Assembly: GCA_945860915.1 (NCBI GenBank)
Contig: CAMARR010000010.1
Span: 1 to 64,000, forward strand
Length of the DNA stretch: 64,000 nt
From: Candidatus Kuenenia stuttgartensis
Lineage (GTDB): Bacteria; Planctomycetota; GCA-002687715; CAIWVZ01
Reading direction: 5' to 3'
Shown piece after piece: positions 8,684 through 18,200 of this stretch. The first letter of the stretch is position 1. Each line of letters starts with the position of its first letter. The notes under the pieces are model-generated. The model worked only from the letters and a program-made list of their open reading frames with translations, did no database searches and had not been told where the DNA came from. Made by a program: the position numbers and the translations under genes.

Positions 8684-10627
8684 ATGTCGGAAACCGCGTC
8701 TCAAAACACGGTCCGGGTAACACTACCGGACGGTCGTGTGTTGGAGACCCCCAAGGGGTCGTCCATCCGTGACGTGGCGTTCCGTATCGGGACTGGCCTC
8801 GGAAAGGCCTGCGTCGGCGGTCGCGTCAATGGCGCCCCTGAGATCCTCGACCTCCGTTTTGTAATCGATTCGGATTGCTCCCTGTCTATCGTGACAGCGG
8901 ACTCTAAGGACGGACTTGAAGTCATCCGTCACTCGGCATCGCACATTATGGCAGATGCCATCTGTCGGTTGTGGCCGGATGTCAAGCTCTCGATCGGTCC
9001 GTCGACCGACGACGGTTTCTACTACGACATCGATCTCGACGTGAAGTTGCAGCCGGGCGATCTCGAGCGCATCGAGAGCGAGATGACGAAAGTCATCGAC
9101 GCCGATTCAACGTTCGAACGATGCGAAACGCCCCGCGATGCTGCGCTTGAGCGATTTCGCGCCATCGGCGAAAAATACAAAGTAGAACTCATCGAGGGCT
9201 TTCCGGCAGGGGAGGCGATCAGTCTCTACCGGCACGGCGGCGGCTCGTTCGAAGATCTCTGCCGGGGTCCGCACGTTCCCTCGACGGGTTATGTCAAGGC
9301 ATTCAAACTCCTCTCGTTGGCCGGTGCCTATTGGCGCGGTGACGAGAAAAACAAGATGCTTCAGCGCGTCTACGGGACCGCATTCTCGTCGAAGAAGGAC
9401 CTCGAAGTTTGGTCCAAGCGCCAAGAAGAAGCCAAGGCCCGCGACCATCGCAAGTTAGGCAAAGAGCTCGGCATCTTCATGATGCATCCGATCTCGCCTG
9501 CTAGTCCGTTCTTCTTGCCGCGCGGCACGCTCATCTACAACCGCCTCGTGCAGCACATGCGCGAGCTTTATCGTAAGTACAACTACCAAGAGGTCATCAC
9601 GCCCCAGATCTTCGAGTCGGAGTTGTTCAAAACATCCGGCCACTGGGCCCATTATCTCGACGCCATGTATGTGACCGAAAAGGACGAGCGACAATTCGGC
9701 GTGAAGCCGATGAATTGCCCGAGCCACACCTACATCTATGCCAGCGAGAAGCGATCGTACCGCGAGCTCCCGTTGCGACTCGCCGACTTCGGTCGTCTCC
9801 ACCGCTACGAGCGTTCCGGAGTGACCGGTGGTTTGACTCGTGTCCGCACCTTCTGCCAGGACGATGCCCACCTTTTCGTTGCGCCGGACCAGATCAAAGG
9901 AGAGATCACCATCCTCCTGAAGATGATTACCGACATTTACGAACTCTTCGGATTCACGCCGCCTAGAGTTTTTCTGGCGACGCGCCCCGCAGATTCGCTA
10001 GGCACCGACGAGATGTGGAGCAAAGCCGAATCCGGCCTTGCCGACGCGCTCAAAGAGAACGGTGTCGCTTACACCATCAATCCAGGCGATGGTGCATTCT
10101 ACGGTCCGAAGATCGACTTCATCACCGAAGACGCGATTGGCCGGGAATGGCAATTGTCGACCATCCAACTCGACTTCAACTTGCCCGAACGATTCGATCT
10201 CAAGTACACCACGCGCGATGGAACTGAAGAACGCCCCGTGATGATTCACCGCGCGGTTCTCGGCTCGATCGAGCGCTTTATTGGTGTCCTAATCGAGCAG
10301 ACCTCGGGCAACTTCCCGTTCTGGCTCGCGCCGGAACAGGCCCGCGTGCTCCCGATCGCTGATGCCCACACGCCTTACGCGCGCGAATTCGTCGCATCGC
10401 TAGAAGCGTCAGGCCATCGCATCGGACTCGATGGCTCCAATCAAAAGGTGGGCGCGAAGATTCGCGATGCCCGCCTGATGCGAATTCCGTACTTGCTCGT
10501 TGTCGGCGACCGTGAGGTTGCCGAGGGCACTGTGTCGGTGCGCGAACGACCTGATAAAGATTTGGGCGCGATGCCCAAGGATCAGGTGCTCGCGTTGTTC
10601 AACGAACTTGAGAGGACTAAGAAGTGA
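8684..10627 (+). CDS. thrS: Threonyl-tRNA synthetase
   Basis: Class IIa synthetase (647 aa from this start) charging tRNA-Thr. It has an N-terminal TGS domain (VRVTLPDGRVLETPKGSS), the HSASHIMADA editing-domain motif, catalytic zinc ligands in MNCPSH and IHRAVLGS, and a C-terminal anticodon-binding domain. The track ORF starts at TTG 8528, adding 52 residues with no family resemblance; the ATG at 8684 with AAGGAACA upstream is preferred. The stop overlaps the next ATG (TGATG), starting the thrS-infC relay. Confidence 0.95.
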   Translation: MSETASQNTVRVTLPDGRVLETPKGSSIRDVAFRIGTGLGKACVGGRVNGAPEILDLRFVIDSDCSLSIVTADSKDGLEVIRHSASHIMADAICRLWPDVKLSIGPSTDDGFYYDIDLDVKLQPGDLERIESEMTKVIDADSTFERCETPRDAALERFRAIGEKYKVELIEGFPAGEAISLYRHGGGSFEDLCRGPHVPSTGYVKAFKLLSLAGAYWRGDEKNKMLQRVYGTAFSSKKDLEVWSKRQEEAKARDHRKLGKELGIFMMHPISPASPFFLPRGTLIYNRLVQHMRELYRKYNYQEVITPQIFESELFKTSGHWAHYLDAMYVTEKDERQFGVKPMNCPSHTYIYASEKRSYRELPLRLADFGRLHRYERSGVTGGLTRVRTFCQDDAHLFVAPDQIKGEITILLKMITDIYELFGFTPPRVFLATRPADSLGTDEMWSKAESGLADALKENGVAYTINPGDGAFYGPKIDFITEDAIGREWQLSTIQLDFNLPERFDLKYTTRDGTEERPVMIHRAVLGSIERFIGVLIEQTSGNFPFWLAPEQARVLPIADAHTPYAREFVASLEASGHRIGLDGSNQKVGAKIRDARLMRIPYLLVVGDREVAEGTVSVRERPDKDLGAMPKDQVLALFNELERTKK

Positions 10628-10662
10628 TGATGAACCTGCTCGTTGGGGGCTTCTCCCTGTGA
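10627..10662 (+). CDS. 11-codon minigene between thrS and infC
   Basis: ATGATGAAC begins at 10627, overlapping the thrS stop as TGATG, and reads MMNLLVGGFSL before a TGA at 10660-10662. That stop overlaps the GTG used for infC (GTGA, 10659-10662). The arrangement would let a ribosome terminate thrS, restart, translate 11 codons and restart again on infC. It is only a reading-frame observation; conservation is untested. It may simply be a spacer that happens to be open. Confidence 0.35.
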   Translation: MMNLLVGGFSL

Positions 10663-11198
10663 GGCCCTTTGATCGCGGCCCTGCCGCACCTCCCCGTCAC
10701 CGCGTCAATCTGCAGATCCGCGTTCCCGAGGTCCGTGTCCTCGGTCCGGAGAGCGAGCAGCTAGGCGTCATGACATCGGATGCCGCTCGTGCCTTGGCGC
10801 GCGAGAAAGGCTTCGATCTCGTGGAAATTTCGCCCACGGCGGTTCCGCCCGTTTGTCGCATCATGGACTTCGGGAAGTTTAAGTATGAGCAGAAGAAGCG
10901 CGAAGGGGAGTCGCGTAAGAAGCAGCACATCATCATCGTCAAGGAAGTTCGACTGCGTCCGCGCACTGACGTGCACGACCGCGAAGTCAAAATGAAAAAG
11001 GCCCGGGAGTTTCTGAACGATGGCGACAAGGTCGCCGTCACAGTGATTTTCCGCGGCCGCGAAATCGTTCACCCTGAGCTCGGCGACAAACTCCTGAAGG
11101 AGTTCGTCGTGGAACTTCAGGATGTAGGCAAGATTGAGCGCATGCCGAAACTCGACGGCAAGCGTATGACCATGGTGATCATGCCCTCAAAGAAGTGA
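10659..11198 (+). CDS. infC: Translation initiation factor IF-3
   Basis: IF-3 (179 aa) keeps the 30S subunit free and proofreads initiator tRNA and start codon. The N-domain begins HRVNLQIRVPEVRVLG; the linker FKYEQKKREGESRKKQ leads into the C-domain with KEVRLRPRTDVHD. The track ORF begins inside thrS at 10500; the in-frame GTG at 10659 gives the usual length and overlaps the minigene stop. GGGGG about 9 bases upstream can serve as ribosome site. E. coli infC uses AUU; here the start is GTG. Confidence 0.9.
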   Translation: MRPFDRGPAAPPRHRVNLQIRVPEVRVLGPESEQLGVMTSDAARALAREKGFDLVEISPTAVPPVCRIMDFGKFKYEQKKREGESRKKQHIIIVKEVRLRPRTDVHDREVKMKKAREFLNDGDKVAVTVIFRGREIVHPELGDKLLKEFVVELQDVGKIERMPKLDGKRMTMVIMPSKK

Positions 11199-11223
11199 GG
11201 CATCACCTTCACTGGAGTTAGTT

Positions 11224-11445
11224 ATGGCTCGCAAGAAGACAACACACTATAAGCTCAAGACCTCCAAATCCGCGAAGAAGCGGTTCAAGGTCACCAAGAA
11301 CGGCAAGATCCTTCGCACGATCGCCGGAAAATCTCACTTGATGGTGGGCACTTCCGGCGGAGTGGTGCGAAAGCTCCGCGGCCGAACTGTTATGCACAAG
11401 TCCAATGTCAAGGCAATGATGAAGTTGCTTCGACCAGGCCTCTGA
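11224..11445 (+). CDS. rpmI: 50S ribosomal protein L35
   Basis: L35 (73 aa), a very basic protein with the signature KTSKSAKKRFKVTKNGKI and a short hydrophobic/basic tail. It lies in the conserved infC-rpmI-rplT order. The ATG has GGAG upstream. Length is slightly above the common 64-66 residues because of the N-terminal ARKKTTHYK segment. Confidence 0.93.
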   Translation: MARKKTTHYKLKTSKSAKKRFKVTKNGKILRTIAGKSHLMVGTSGGVVRKLRGRTVMHKSNVKAMMKLLRPGL

Positions 11446-11462
11446 AATCAATTAACCCATGA

Positions 11463-11485
11463 CGCTTGGCGGAATGTGCCGAGCG
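11463..11485 (+). promoter_or_regulatory. Hairpin ahead of rplT
   Basis: CGCTTGGC (11463-11470) pairs with GCCGAGCG (11478-11485), 8 bp with one G-T pair, loop of 7. It lies just before the rplT ribosome site (GGAGAG). L20 represses its own operon by binding leader RNA in E. coli and B. subtilis, so this stem is a candidate site, but it has not been compared with the rRNA target. Confidence 0.4.
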
Positions 11486-11498
11486 CGGAGAGACTCCC

Positions 11499-11858
11499 AT
11501 GCGTGCGACCAACTCACCGGCGCGCAAGAAGCGCCACAATAAGGTTTTTAAGGCCGCGAAGGGCTATCGCGGAGGCCGCGGGCGGTTGTACCGCACGGCA
11601 AAGGAAGCGGTGCGCCGAGCAGGTGCGTACGCGTTCCGCGATCGTCGCGTCAAGAAGCGCGAGTACCGCTCGCTGTGGATCATCCGCATCAACGCGGCGT
11701 GCCGCGCAGCGGGTATTACCTATTCGAGGTTCATCAATGGTCTGAACAAGGCTGAGGTGACTCTCGACCGACGTCAGCTTTCCGAACTTGCGATCAACGA
11801 TCCGGCAGCCTTCGCTGCGTTGATCGACCTCGCGAAGTCGAAGGTTTTGACAGCCTGA
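11499..11858 (+). CDS. rplT: 50S ribosomal protein L20
   Basis: L20 (119 aa), an early-assembly 23S rRNA binder. Family features are the [20 protein letters not shown]-terminus, [21 protein letters not shown], and [11 protein letters not shown]. The track start (11466) adds 11 residues; the ATG at 11499 preceded by GGAGAG gives the normal protein. Neighbours are rpmI and pheS. Confidence 0.95.
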   Translation: MRATNSPARKKRHNKVFKAAKGYRGGRGRLYRTAKEAVRRAGAYAFRDRRVKKREYRSLWIIRINAACRAAGITYSRFINGLNKAEVTLDRRQLSELAINDPAAFAALIDLAKSKVLTA

Positions 11859-11874
11859 TCCTGTCGGGGGAGCG

Positions 11875-12870
11875 ATGAGCGGCGACGACCCACTGAATCG
11901 CGTTCGCGCCGCCCTTGCCGAGGGCGAGCGCGCCATTGCAGCTGCGGCCGATGCGTCGGCACTGGCGGTGGTGCGCTCGTCGCTTGTTGGAAAGACCGGC
12001 ACGGTGACTCTCTTGATGGATCACCTGCGAAGTCTCTCCAAGGAGGAGAAGCCTCGATTTGGCGCTGAAGTCAATCTGGTCAAGCGCCAGATTGAGTCGC
12101 TTCTGGCCGAACGCGAGGCATCCGTCGGAAAGGCGGCCCACGTTGGGCCGCGCGAAGATCTCACACTCCCGGGTATCCGGCCGGCTTCCGGTTCCCTGCA
12201 CCCCATTACCCGAACGATTCGGGAAGTTGTGCGCGTGTTCGGAACCCTCGGATTCGAGGAAACCGACGGCCCCGAGATCGAGGACGAGTTCCATAACTTC
12301 GTCGCTCTCAATATCCCTGAGCATCACCCTGCTCGCGATGAAGCGGACAACTTTTACGTAGACGCGCGCAAACTTCTTTTGCGTAGCCAGACTTCGACTA
12401 TCCAGATCCGAACGATGGAAACACGCCAACCACCCCTTCGGGTTGTTGCGACTGGGCGCGTTTATCGGCCTGACACGGTCGATGCCACCCATCACTACAT
12501 GTTCCATCAGATCGAAGGCCTCGCCCTCGATGAGGGCCTTTCAATGGCCGACCTCAAGACCACATTGTTGGCGTTCGTTCGCACCCTCTACGGCGAGGAC
12601 GTCAACGTGAGGCTTCGGCCCTCGTTCTTCCCGTTCACCGAACCATCTGCGGAAATCGACGTCGAGTTTCCAGGTCGCGGATTTGTCGAGATCGGGGGAT
12701 GCGGGATGGTTGATCCTGCGGTGCTTGCAGCTTGCGGCGTCGATGCGACCCGTTGGAGCGGGTTTGCGTTCGGTCTCGGTATCGAACGCCTAGCGATGCG
12801 ACGCTTTGCGATTCCCGACATCCGTCGACTGACGGAAAACGATGTCCGCTTTCTCAAGCAGGTGCATTGA
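11875..12870 (+). CDS. pheS: Phenylalanyl-tRNA synthetase alpha subunit
   Basis: Catalytic alpha chain (331 aa) of the heterotetrameric class II enzyme. An N-terminal coiled-coil arm (1-85) precedes the catalytic core: HPITRTIREVVRVFGTLGFEE, motif 2 VVATGRVYRPDTVDATHHYMFHQIEG, and motif 3 FGLGIERLAMRRF. GGGGGAG precedes the ATG. pheT follows 3 bases after the stop. Confidence 0.95.
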   Translation: MSGDDPLNRVRAALAEGERAIAAAADASALAVVRSSLVGKTGTVTLLMDHLRSLSKEEKPRFGAEVNLVKRQIESLLAEREASVGKAAHVGPREDLTLPGIRPASGSLHPITRTIREVVRVFGTLGFEETDGPEIEDEFHNFVALNIPEHHPARDEADNFYVDARKLLLRSQTSTIQIRTMETRQPPLRVVATGRVYRPDTVDATHHYMFHQIEGLALDEGLSMADLKTTLLAFVRTLYGEDVNVRLRPSFFPFTEPSAEIDVEFPGRGFVEIGGCGMVDPAVLAACGVDATRWSGFAFGLGIERLAMRRFAIPDIRRLTENDVRFLKQVH

Positions 12871-12873
12871 TCC

Positions 12874-14880
12874 ATGAAGGCCCCGGTTGACTGGATCCGT
12901 GAACTTGTTCCCGAACTTAAGTCGTCACCCAAGCGACTCTCGGATTTGCTGACTTTCTCCGGGACGGAGGTGGAGGCGATTACTAAGGACATTGTCGGGC
13001 CCGTCTTGACATGCGCAGTAACGTCCAACCGGCCGGATTGTCTTGGCGTGATGGGGCTCGCCCGCGACTTGGCGACCGTAGCTCGAAAGCCGTTTCTCGC
13101 GCCACCTTGCGACGTCGAGATGTCATCGCCGGATTCCGCATCGCGCGTTTCGATTGCGATTCACGACACGAATTTCTGCCCTCGTTATGTTGGCGTCGTG
13201 GTGGAAGGCATCCGGGTTGGCCCGTCGCCTGACTGGCTGCGGACGCGCGTTGAGGCCATGGGCGCGCGCTCTATCAACAACGTGGTCGATATCACGAATT
13301 ACATTCTGTTCGAGCGTTGTCAGCCGCTACATGCATTCGACCTCGACAAAGTTGTTGGGTCGTCCATCGTCGTGCGACGCGCGTCGAAGGGCGAGAAGAT
13401 ACTTGCATTGGATGGCCGCACGTACGCACTCGACCCGTCGATGGGTGTGATCGCGGACTCGGATGGTCCTGTCGCGATCGCGGGAGTTATGGGTGGAGAG
13501 CGCACTTCTGTTTCCGATCGCACCACACGTGTTTTGATCGAAAGTGCCTGTTTCGATGCACCTTCCGTCCGAAGGGCTTCGCGTGCGCTCGCATTGCGAT
13601 CGGACTCATCGTATCGATTTGAGCGAGGAGTTGACGCTGAGGGCGCCATGCTCGGCGCGCTTCGAGCCGCGCGTCTTCTGGTGGCGATTGCGGGCGGAAC
13701 GGTTCGTTCGTCTCCTCTCGACCTTCGAACGGCACCTCGATTGCTTCCGACACTTTCGTTGTCGCGCCAGCGAATCAAATCTGTGACGGGTACATCGATT
13801 ACGGCGTCACGTGTGAAGCAAGTGCTGTCCGACCTAGGTTGTGATGTCACTGTTTCGGCAGCTAGCGCATTCGCCGTTCGCCCGCCCTCCTGGCGTGCGG
13901 ATCTGACTCGGGAAATCGACCTCATCGAAGAGGTCATCCGTGTCGTCGGACTCGATAAGATCCCCGATGGGAATGGCCTCCGAGTCATACCGGTGAAGCT
14001 GCACCCAGAACGCATGTTGATCGATGGAGTGAAGACCCGACTAGCACTCCTCGGTTTGGATGAATGCGTCACTCCGACTTTCGTCCGCGAGGGTGCCGAC
14101 GCCGATGTGGCGTTCCTAGCTTCAGGCTCGGGGCTGAAGGTTCGCAATCCGGTTCGGCAGGGGGAGGGCGCCGTCCGCCGTAGCCTCTTGCCATCGCTGC
14201 TTGACGTGCGGTCTCACAATCAAGATCAAGGCAACAGTGACCTGCGGCTCTTCGAGGTCGCCAATCTCTCCTATGATCAGGGGGGTGCCGTACCCGAGCG
14301 CATTCCCGCGGTCGCCGCGTTGTTGGACGGCACCCTCCGTGCCGCGAAGGGGACGCTAGATGCCCTCGCCGATGGCCTCGGAGTAGTCATCACGTATGGG
14401 CCCTCGCTGGCTTCGGCACTCGACCCTTCCATGCGGCAGTCGGTGCTTCTTTCTGGGGTCCCGATCGGCGTGATCGGGCGAGTGGATCGCGAACTTGCCA
14501 TGGAACACAGGCTCGAGTTGGCGCCTTTGTTCTTCGAACTCGACCTGCGGGCGCTGGTGGGCGCTTGGCGTCCCGTCAAGACCTTCATGGGCTTACCGAA
14601 ATTCCCCGCGAGTGTCCGCGATCTGGCGTTTATCCTTCCCGAAGGGGTGCCTTATGCATCCCTCAACACGACATTGAAGGCCGCCGGAGGGGCTGATCTC
14701 GAATCCGTGTGTTTCTTTGATGAATTCCGTGGCCCTCAGATTGGCGTCGGAATGAAGAGTCTTGCTGTCTCGGTCATTTTCCGCTCGGCATCGGGCACGC
14801 TTGCAGGGCCTGCCGTGGACGCGGCGTGTGCCGCCATGGTCGGAGCCGTCGCTTCGGCACTCGGCGGCCGCCTTCGATGA
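12874..14880 (+). CDS. pheT: Phenylalanyl-tRNA synthetase beta subunit, short form without OB insert
   Basis: Beta chain (668 aa), about 120 residues shorter than the common bacterial protein. The N-terminus (KAPVDWIRELVPEL ... LTFSGTEVEAITKD, 1-42) runs directly into LTCAVTSNRPDCLGVMGLARD, normally found after residue ~150. The EMAP-II/tRNA-bind OB fold (B2 domain) between them is therefore missing. B3/B4 editing (ARSINNVVDITNYI, QPLHAFD), B5, core and C-terminal FDX-ACB (FPASVRDLAFILPEG) regions are present. I recall short beta chains in some planctomycetes, but could not check. Confidence 0.93.
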   Translation: MKAPVDWIRELVPELKSSPKRLSDLLTFSGTEVEAITKDIVGPVLTCAVTSNRPDCLGVMGLARDLATVARKPFLAPPCDVEMSSPDSASRVSIAIHDTNFCPRYVGVVVEGIRVGPSPDWLRTRVEAMGARSINNVVDITNYILFERCQPLHAFDLDKVVGSSIVVRRASKGEKILALDGRTYALDPSMGVIADSDGPVAIAGVMGGERTSVSDRTTRVLIESACFDAPSVRRASRALALRSDSSYRFERGVDAEGAMLGALRAARLLVAIAGGTVRSSPLDLRTAPRLLPTLSLSRQRIKSVTGTSITASRVKQVLSDLGCDVTVSAASAFAVRPPSWRADLTREIDLIEEVIRVVGLDKIPDGNGLRVIPVKLHPERMLIDGVKTRLALLGLDECVTPTFVREGADADVAFLASGSGLKVRNPVRQGEGAVRRSLLPSLLDVRSHNQDQGNSDLRLFEVANLSYDQGGAVPERIPAVAALLDGTLRAAKGTLDALADGLGVVITYGPSLASALDPSMRQSVLLSGVPIGVIGRVDRELAMEHRLELAPLFFELDLRALVGAWRPVKTFMGLPKFPASVRDLAFILPEGVPYASLNTTLKAAGGADLESVCFFDEFRGPQIGVGMKSLAVSVIFRSASGTLAGPAVDAACAAMVGAVASALGGRLR

Positions 14881-14904
14881 TCCCCGGCGCACCTTGAAAC
14901 GGCT

Positions 14905-14928
14905 TGCCACGCCGTCTCGGGCGTGGCA
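14905..14928 (+). terminator. Hairpin downstream of pheT
   Basis: TGCCACGCC (14905-14913) and GGCGTGGCA (14920-14928) are perfect 9-base complements with a 6-base loop, 24 bases after the pheT stop. The following bases are CCCTTCCTT, not a true T-run, so it is at best a weak intrinsic terminator or a 3'-end stabiliser. Confidence 0.45.
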
Positions 14929-15032
14929 CCCTTCCTTGGACTTCTGCTGTGCCCGCCTTTGGTCAGCTGCGCTCGTCCTAATGATCGTTTTTGTCGGGGA
15001 CAGACTCGACTGGTGGCGTCTCCGCGTTCTTC

Positions 15033-15073
15033 GGGACGCACGAGGCAAGGCCGGCCGGGCGTCCCCACTTTTT
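15033..15073 (+). terminator. Candidate intrinsic terminator with alternative upstream pairing
   Basis: GGGACGC (15033-15039) pairs with GCGTCCC (15059-15065) and the stem is followed after three bases by TTTTT (15069-15073). The same 5' arm can instead pair with GCGTCTC at 15016-15022 (one G-T pair). Mutually exclusive stems ahead of a T-tract are the layout of an attenuator, but the 19-base loop makes the terminator weaker than usual. Confidence 0.4.
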
Positions 15074-15126
15074 AGTGAGGGCCGAGCGCCCTCCGCCAGA
15101 CGGCACTTTGGTGGATGTTCACGCCC

Positions 15127-15152
15127 AGGCCGCCGACCAACGTCGGTGGCCT
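15127..15152 (+). promoter_or_regulatory. Strong 11-bp hairpin upstream of the HEAT gene
   Basis: AGGCCGCCGAC (15127-15137) and GTCGGTGGCCT (15142-15152) pair over 11 bp with one G-T pair and a CAAC loop. The bases after it are GCGGTCTTTC, with only a short T3. It is about 100 bases before the next start codon. It could be a second terminator or a leader element. Confidence 0.45.
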
Positions 15153-15249
15153 GCGGTCTTTCATGGATACGCTTCGCAATTCCGTTGCATATGAGGCGTG
15201 AGCCTGTCACGATGTAAGCCCCCTCCCGCCGAGTTGCGCCGGGAAAACC

Positions 15250-18200
15250 ATGAATAAAGTCACGTTCGTTGTCATGGCGGCCTTCGTTGGCTGCTTCACT
15301 GTTTCGTTGGTTGCACAAGATCGTCAGCCGAGGCCGCCGAGGCCGCGTGCACGGCCGCTCTTCAGTCCAACCGAGAACGACTCTTCACCGCAGGGCCCAC
15401 AGGCTCCGACCACCCGCGTTTCTCCGGACTCGCGATTGGCGGCGCCACCCGATGCACCCAAGGTAGAGCCGAGCGATCCGATTGACGCGCTCTTTTCACG
15501 GCTTGATCGGTTTCCGCAAAAGGCCGGCAAGGACGCCGCAGACGCACTTTCAGGGCTCGGCGCCAACGTTGCCGAGCGACTTGTCGCCGCACTCGGATCC
15601 AATGACTGGCGTGTTCAAGCGGGGTCGTCCCACGCACTTGCCGAGATGAAATGGACTTCCGCTGCGCCCGCACTCGTTAGGGCGATTCGCGAGCCAACGA
15701 ATCGTGCGGGTCTTCCGTGGCTCATGGACTCGTTGGTGCGTCTTGACCCCCTTATGGGTCCCGCTGAAGTGATGCCCTTCGTCACCTCGTCAGCGGGTGG
15801 AGTGCGCGAAGCGGCCATGAAGGCGATGCCAGCAGTCCTCGATGCGCGGTACGCCGACCAGGTCCGCGCCCTCTGTGAATCACAGAAGCCACAGATTCGG
15901 ACGACCGGGTTCATACTCCTCAGCCGAATTCCGGGAACAGCGGATCTTCCGATCTGGATCGACGCGTTCCTAGATCCTGAAGTCGCTGTCGCAGATACGT
16001 CATCGCGATATCTTGCGACCCACGCGACCAAAGATGGAATCACGAAGCTTGTCGCGCTCGCCAAAGACGGCGTGATGCGATCTTCCGCCTATTCGATGCT
16101 GACGCTCGCGGGTGTCGAGGAAACCGCAAGAGGCTGGGTGATTCCGGAAGACGATGCGGCCCTTCGTGAACGAGCCCTCAAATTCCTGCAGGGCGATGAT
16201 CCGTTCCACCGGGCGAGCGCCGCGGTGCTCCTTGCGAGCGTTGCCTTCCGTGCGCGCGATGCAGCGTTACGTGACATTGCAGATCGATATCTCGTGCCCA
16301 TTCTTCTCGACGCCGTCGCCGGTGGCACGTTCTTTAATGACTACGTTGCTGTAGAGGGTGCTGTATTTCGTCGACTTGAACTCTTGTCCGGTGAGTCGTT
16401 TGGGCCGAATGCCCCGAAATGGCGGTCGTGGTGGACTAGATCGCGAGACGCGTTTAAGGCGCGTCGGCGCATTGTCGCGATCTCGGCAAATGATCTTATC
16501 GCTGGATCCGTAATGGTTCGGGTGACGGATGACCTCGGTCGCACGCGCGCCGCGTTTCTGACCGGCGACCTTGCGGATTCGCAGCGAGTGCGCCCTGGAG
16601 CTCCGCTATGGCTCTCGAACGAGGCATGTGTGGATCTTGCCGCGGAATTCGCGACATCGAAGATCCTCGAGATGACTCCCGCGCGCGGTGATGCCCCAGG
16701 GGGCGATGGATGGGAAGTTATCGTCCGGCGTGGGGCAGACACGACGATTCGTCGCGGATTCGGGGCCCCTCAGGGGCATGTTCTCGCTCTTGTCGAGTAC
16801 ATACTGAAACTCCATCGCGACTTGGCATGGCAGCGATTCGCACCCGTCGAGCCGGCTGCGCGAAAGAAGTGGCTTGACGCCGAATCCACGGCGAGATCAG
16901 GTCTCGATTCGCTTGCACGTGAGCGACGCTTAGTTGACTCCGCATTGACGGGATTCGCCGAGCTTGGCCGCGAGGGCCGGATTGCAGCAGCCGAGGTCAT
17001 GGCTTCAGCGCCGGTGTCATGGCGCTTGGCCGAAGCGCCGCGCTTGGCGTCGTTGTTGCGCGCAGAAAAGGGAATGACCGACGAAGCGCGGCTCCTCGTT
17101 GAAGCTTTGACAGCATCCCATGATGTTCGTATCCGCGACGCAGTCCTCGATACACTTTCGAAGTACCCTGGCTTCCGCGCTGAGGAGTCTCTTCGCGCTT
17201 ACCTGCTAGCTGCGCCCACACCCGCGGCTGTCGCTGCTCTTCGTAGCCCCGCAGTCGGCCTCAGATCGGTGGCCGCCGAGGATCTCGGTCGTCGCGTCGG
17301 TGATCCGGCGTCCGCTGATGCCCTGATCGATGGCTTGCGTGATTTCGAGCCCCGCGTCCGAGAAGCATGTGTCCGCGCTCTCGCCAAGCTGGGCGATCCG
17401 AGGACTCCCGCGCTTCTCGAGACCGTGCTCGCATCAGGGGATCGTGGGCTTCGGGCACGCGCGATCGAAGCTCTTGGCGGAACGGGTGGTGATGCCGTCG
17501 TTCCGAGACTCATCGAAATTTTTCGTGACGGATCGGTTCCGGATCGATTCGCCGTGATGCGAGCGCTTCAGGCGTCCGGTGGACGTCGCGCGGCCATCGC
17601 CCTTGGAACTCTGGCGCGCGAGGTCATGGACACCGCACAGGCGGCCGAAGCTGTAACAACGCTCGGCCGTATGAGGACCCGAGCGGCAGCCGACGAGGTT
17701 GCGACGCTTTTCAAAAAGTCGAAGGATCGTGCTCTGAGACTCCAGGCAGCGATGACGCTTGGCGAGCTCTTAGGCGCAGAATCCGTCGAAACTTTGGCGC
17801 CGTCCCTCACGGGCGATGACAAAGACTTGGCCCGTGTAGTCGCGCTAACGCTTGGCCGCGCAGGAGCGAAAGAGGCACTGCCACATTTGCTTGAATTCAT
17901 GAGGAATCCCGCCGGGGATTCTCCGGCAGAGATTGCATTCCGACGCCTGACTTTTTTTGCATCGCAGGCGAAGTCGCCAGCGGTACGGTTCACAGATTGT
18001 GAACGGTGGGTCCTTGAACATGGCGACCGTGATCGGGCCGACTGGCTGCGATCGGCTCTACGGGCGGCCGACCTCGATCCGACGGCATGCGAGTCATACT
18101 TTGCTAAGAGCCGCCTTGATCGCCGCGCAGTGAGCGTCTTGATCAAAGCCATCGCCGCATCGAACCCAGGTTTGCGTGAGGGCGCAGATGCCATCTTGCG

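Larger units (their letters stand above)
14929..15249 (+). other. Structured non-coding gap between pheT and the HEAT gene
   Basis: No convincing gene is present; track ORFs here overlap pheT in another frame or lack coding character. The DNA is rich in potential hairpins: GCGTCTC/GGGACGC (15016-15022/15033-15039), competing GGGACGC/GCGTCCC (15033-15039/15059-15065) followed by T5, GAGGGC/GCCCTC (15077-15093), and an 11-bp stem at 15127-15152. It must also hold the HEAT-gene promoter, for which I see no good match. No known RNA family was recognised. Confidence 0.5.

Noticed and set aside
15033-15065. Resemblance to a GEMM (c-di-GMP-I) riboswitch because of GACGCACGAGGCAAGG
   Set aside because: Only a short string matches; the second conserved half and the tetraloop/receptor are missing.
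14762-15217. 151-aa plus-strand ORF into the pheT-HEAT gap
   Set aside because: Starts inside pheT in the wrong frame; the gap part is better explained as structured non-coding DNA.
14593-15318. 241-aa minus-strand ORF over the pheT end and the following gap
   Set aside because: Half of it is antisense to pheT and the rest has no coding character or ribosome site.
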